Assembly: GCA_030631415.1 (NCBI GenBank)
Contig: DAOVLE010000122.1
Location: 1 to 15,101 of the forward strand
Reading direction: 5' to 3'
DNA: 15,101 bases
From: JAAEQG01 sp023133475
Lineage (GTDB): Bacteria > Planctomycetota > Phycisphaerae > UBA1845
Shown: positions 12,280 through 15,101 of the stretch, piece after piece
Layout of the letters: the number at the start of each line of letters is the position of its first letter
Numbering within the stretch: the stretch's first letter is position 1
The notes under the pieces: model-generated
What the model was told of the DNA's origin: nothing
The model's input: the letters and a program-made list of their open reading frames with translations, nothing else
Databases searched by the model: none
Position numbers and translations under genes: made by a program

Positions 12280-15000
12280 ATGTCCACACGCGTTTCGCTC
12301 GATCTGGTTGCTGCTATCCTGTTTGGGATATGCTCTTCGTTCGTGATTACCGGATGCTCGACGTCGGCAACGTCCGGCAACGCCAATGCCGCCAATGCGA
12401 ATTCGTCTACCGGTTCCGGTGACGATGCAGCGGAGGAGGTCATCTTCAACAACCATAATCCGTCCAGCGTTCATAACGGTTCGTCGGTGGATACGCAGTT
12501 CACGACGACACAGCGTTATCGGGTGACATCCATCGAGACGTATCACTGGAACGGCGGCACCGGTATGGCGGCCGCCGGCACGATCAGCCTCTACGATAGC
12601 AGCGCCGCGTTGGTCGGCACGTGGGCCTGTACCGGCAGGGCGGGCCAGGGTGGCGTGCCGAATGCGTACTGGACGTGCCTGCCCGAATGGGAGATACCGG
12701 CTGGCACGTACACGGTGGTGGACTCGGATTCGGCGACGTGGTCGTGCAACACGGACTCGGGTGAGGCTGGGATGTGTATCGTCATGGGCGTGCCCATCAG
12801 TAGCGATACCGTTCCGGACGCAACGGGTGATTCGCCGGAGACGGTTGCCAAACGGTATCTGGAGGCGCAGGCTGCGGGCGACACGCAGGGCATGCTCGAC
12901 GAAAGCGCACTTCACCTGATGACCGATAACGAGGTGGCGGAGTCCAGGGCAGCCGCCGACGTCATTGCCCAGCGTGCAACGCTTTCAGGTTTTTCGTTCA
13001 CACATCTTGCGACCGGATACGATGCCGAACGCACGATGTCGATGGTGCGGTGTCAACACGAGGTCACGGTTACGGTGAACGGCGTATCGGACGAGCAGGA
13101 GGGCGGAACGTTTTTCTGGATGGTGTGGCATGACGGGCGCTGGAAGATCCGCAACGTGTTTCCTGATGAACTCGTCGCTTTGGCGCTGGCGGAACAGAAG
13201 GGGCTTCTCGGCGAGAAGGAGCAACGCACCATGCGGCTCTACACGTGGCAGGAAGTAAGCGATCAGTTCAGCCGGGAACTGATGACCGCAACGCTGAACA
13301 CGGGCAAGCTCGCGCTCGATGTGAAAGGATCCGCCATCGGAGCCAAACCCATCACAGGCGATGCACTCTCCTGGTGGTACACGGTGGGCGACATGGTCGT
13401 CAGCGCGAAGGAGGTCGTGGACGACGCCCAGGAAGGGCGCCTCAAATCGGTCTTCTGGGGCTCCACGTCCGTCGCGTGGGGGGTGGTTCAGCTTGTGGCT
13501 GAGCCGTTTCCGGGGTTCGACCACGCATCGGATTTCGTCGGTGCGGGACTGGACCAGATTCACAATTGGAGCCAACAAAAAGAGACGTACATCGCGATGC
13601 TGTCGAGTCTCAAGCAAGGTGATTTCCGCAACTATGAAACGTACCTGATGCTGCGACCGCAGCAGAATATCCCCGCCGGCGTCAACTTCGACCTCGCAGA
13701 GGATTGGGTCGGTGACGGTCTCGCCCTCGAGGGCATTACGTTTCTGACCGACGATGCGATCGCAAGCGGCGTGCAGTTGGCTTTCGATATCGGTGCGCTT
13801 GTGGCTGTTCATCAAGATGAGACGCCGACCTACTTCGCCCGGGCTGTCTTCATGGGCGCGCACGTTTCAGGATTCGCTCCCCACCAGGTCGCGTACCTCG
13901 GTGCGAAGATCACGGACCTGATGATCGGGGACGAGCGGGCCGGCGCGAACATCCTATCGCCCGTTGATGCCGGACCGTGGAAGACGGACGTAAGCTACAA
14001 CATTACGGCGATGCGAGGGTTTCAAACGCTGGCCGCCAAGGCGCTCGGATACGACGAACAGTCCACCGTGACCACCAAGCCAGTCACGATCGAGAATCGC
14101 GTGTTCAATCTCGTTGACGGCATCGCCATCGGGGAATCTCCGGAGACGGCCAAGACCCTGCTTCAGTTGACCACTGGTGATACTCTGTCGGGTCAGCACA
14201 TCTACGGGACGATCTCGAGTTTGGCGTTGTATCCCAACGTTCGAGCTCCACGTCTGACCATGGTCGATCCGGCGACGTTGACGATGGAGGATGGGAGCGT
14301 CGCATCGTTCGTTTCGGACGGGAGTTGGCCGAATGCATCCCTGAGCATCACGGGTGGCGAGTCGGGTGCCACATACCTGTCGCTGCATATCCCAACGGGG
14401 GACGCGAGCGTGCCCGCGCTCGACAGCGCGGTGCGCATCGAAGTTGAAGAGGAACCCGGCGACTCCTATCTCCCGCTGCTCAAGAACGCCCGGATAATCA
14501 ACGCATGCATCAGCGGAACGGCGACGTGGATCTACAGGAACTGCAGTGACCCCGACTATGACAACCAAGTGTTTCAGGATGACGCCTATGTCCATTGGAA
14601 CGTTCATGGGAAAGCGAACTGGTCGGGTACGGCCTTCTCCATCACCGATGCGGACGAGCCCGACATCATCATATCGGGCACCGTGTCCGAAGACGGCCGG
14701 ACGATCCTCACACTGACGGCGACAAAGCTTTCGTTGGGCGCCGAGTACGTGATGACCGCCAACAATCTCCCGCTCGATGAAAGCCGCCTCCCCTACATGA
14801 TGGACCAGGGGAGTCTGTACTACGTCGTTGGCAACCATGATAGTGCAACGGTCGAGGCGGCCGGCCACGGCACCTTTTCCGGGCGTGAGGCTGCCTGGTC
14901 CAAAACCGGTTGCGAGTACCAGGAGTTCGTGAGCTTCGACTGGCCAGACACTCATATCTCGGTGGACTTCTATGCACATTTAGAAGACTTGTACCACTAA
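12280..15000 (+). CDS. Large putative lipoprotein, surface-type N-terminal domain plus unknown region
   Basis: 906 residues; the ATG at 12280 has GGGGAG 9 bases upstream. The N-terminus MSTRVSLDLVAAILFGICSS leads to FVITGC, a good lipobox (Cys26), followed by a low-complexity Ser/Ala/Asn/Gly linker to about 50. Residues ~53-173 (EEVIFNNHNP, IETYHWNGG, AAGTISLYDS, GGVPNAYWTC, AGTYTVVDSDSATWSCN) form a beta-rich domain I recall from unrelated bacterial surface lipoproteins and metagenome proteins; no function is known. Residues ~185-305 (SPETVAKRYLEAQAAGDTQG ... GRWKIRNVFPDE) look like an NTF2-like or DUF4878-type fold. Residues 305-906 are not recognised. They contain a helical middle and a beta-rich end with phrases such as SGTVSEDGRTILTLTATKLS typical of beta-sandwiches. 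It is intact, monocistronic as far as can be seen, and lacks the dockerin-like segment and ten-cysteine tail of its two upstream neighbours. Confidence 0.85.
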   Translation: MSTRVSLDLVAAILFGICSSFVITGCSTSATSGNANAANANSSTGSGDDAAEEVIFNNHNPSSVHNGSSVDTQFTTTQRYRVTSIETYHWNGGTGMAAAGTISLYDSSAALVGTWACTGRAGQGGVPNAYWTCLPEWEIPAGTYTVVDSDSATWSCNTDSGEAGMCIVMGVPISSDTVPDATGDSPETVAKRYLEAQAAGDTQGMLDESALHLMTDNEVAESRAAADVIAQRATLSGFSFTHLATGYDAERTMSMVRCQHEVTVTVNGVSDEQEGGTFFWMVWHDGRWKIRNVFPDELVALALAEQKGLLGEKEQRTMRLYTWQEVSDQFSRELMTATLNTGKLALDVKGSAIGAKPITGDALSWWYTVGDMVVSAKEVVDDAQEGRLKSVFWGSTSVAWGVVQLVAEPFPGFDHASDFVGAGLDQIHNWSQQKETYIAMLSSLKQGDFRNYETYLMLRPQQNIPAGVNFDLAEDWVGDGLALEGITFLTDDAIASGVQLAFDIGALVAVHQDETPTYFARAVFMGAHVSGFAPHQVAYLGAKITDLMIGDERAGANILSPVDAGPWKTDVSYNITAMRGFQTLAAKALGYDEQSTVTTKPVTIENRVFNLVDGIAIGESPETAKTLLQLTTGDTLSGQHIYGTISSLALYPNVRAPRLTMVDPATLTMEDGSVASFVSDGSWPNASLSITGGESGATYLSLHIPTGDASVPALDSAVRIEVEEEPGDSYLPLLKNARIINACISGTATWIYRNCSDPDYDNQVFQDDAYVHWNVHGKANWSGTAFSITDADEPDIIISGTVSEDGRTILTLTATKLSLGAEYVMTANNLPLDESRLPYMMDQGSLYYVVGNHDSATVEAAGHGTFSGREAAWSKTGCEYQEFVSFDWPDTHISVDFYAHLEDLYH

Positions 15001-15051
15001 CCTTGAGAGTGCCGGGTTGTGAAAGCCGCCGGGTGCTCCCGACAAGCCCAA

Positions 15052-15095
15052 GGGTGGCACGGCGGGTGGCCAGGGCAAGTAGTTGGGTGGCACGG
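15052..15095 (+). repeat. Start of a GGGTGGCACGG repeat cluster at the window edge
   Basis: GGGTGGCACGG occurs at 15052-15062 and 15085-15095, with GGGTGGCCAGG between them at 15064-15074 and GGCAAG after two of the three. GTAG occurs at 15079-15082. The cluster probably continues beyond the window. The last 100 bases hold no gene. Confidence 0.55.
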
Positions 15096-15101
15096 GCAAG
15101 G

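Noticed and set aside
12985..13863. 292-codon antisense frame in the same gene
   Set aside because: Same reasoning; no recognisable protein features.
13954..14979. 341-codon antisense frame in the 906-residue lipoprotein gene
   Set aside because: The sense strand has a lipobox, ribosome site and continuous domain-like sequence. The antisense translation is Arg/His/Val-rich, as is usual for shadows in G+C-rich genes.

Overview
The window looks like a piece of a planctomycete chromosome, most likely Phycisphaerae or a relative. The evidence is the large secreted modular proteins with paired Asp-rich dockerin-like loops, HAF repeats, type-3 thrombospondin Ca-binding repeats, 'DCNxxxIPDECD' linkers and bacterial Kazal modules, together with a DUF1571 protein, putative lipoproteins, and intergenic regions crowded with hairpin repeats, many starting with GTAG. 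This assignment rests on family recognition from memory, not on a search.

Layout. (1) 1-2345, minus strand: a compact two-gene cassette, an ABC/RecF-type ATPase followed two bases later by a DUF3226 TOPRIM protein. It lies between two broken pieces of one conserved gene family, and the pieces are in the wrong order for a simple insertion. The cassette resembles the ATPase-TOPRIM pairs of anti-phage systems (OLD, Gabija, PARIS) and is the best candidate for a little-described system here. (2) 2529-4546, minus strand: an orphan MalG-type sugar ABC permease and a putative HExxH metallopeptidase lipoprotein. Both genes end in the same short sequence around their stop codons. (3) 4547-6375: a DUF1571 exported-protein gene flanked by two 128-bp repeats in opposite orientation (2 mismatches). 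Each repeat is itself a pair of facing hairpins, as in a BIME, and a long palindrome follows the gene. (4) 6376-11827, plus strand: two secreted multidomain proteins, one with six Kazal-containing units and one with HAF and TSP3 repeats. Both end in a dockerin-like segment plus the same ~118-residue domain with ten conserved cysteines. (5) 12280-15000, plus strand: a 906-residue lipoprotein with a surface-type N-terminal domain and a long unrecognised remainder.

The genes do not form one pathway. The minus-strand cassette is probably a mobile or defence module. Most of the rest encodes envelope or extracellular proteins, each apparently with its own promoter and separated from its neighbours by repeat-rich spacers. 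No tRNA, rRNA, CRISPR array or complete insertion sequence was seen. No REP-associated transposase gene (RAYT) lies in the window, although the GTAG-headed hairpins suggest one elsewhere in the genome.
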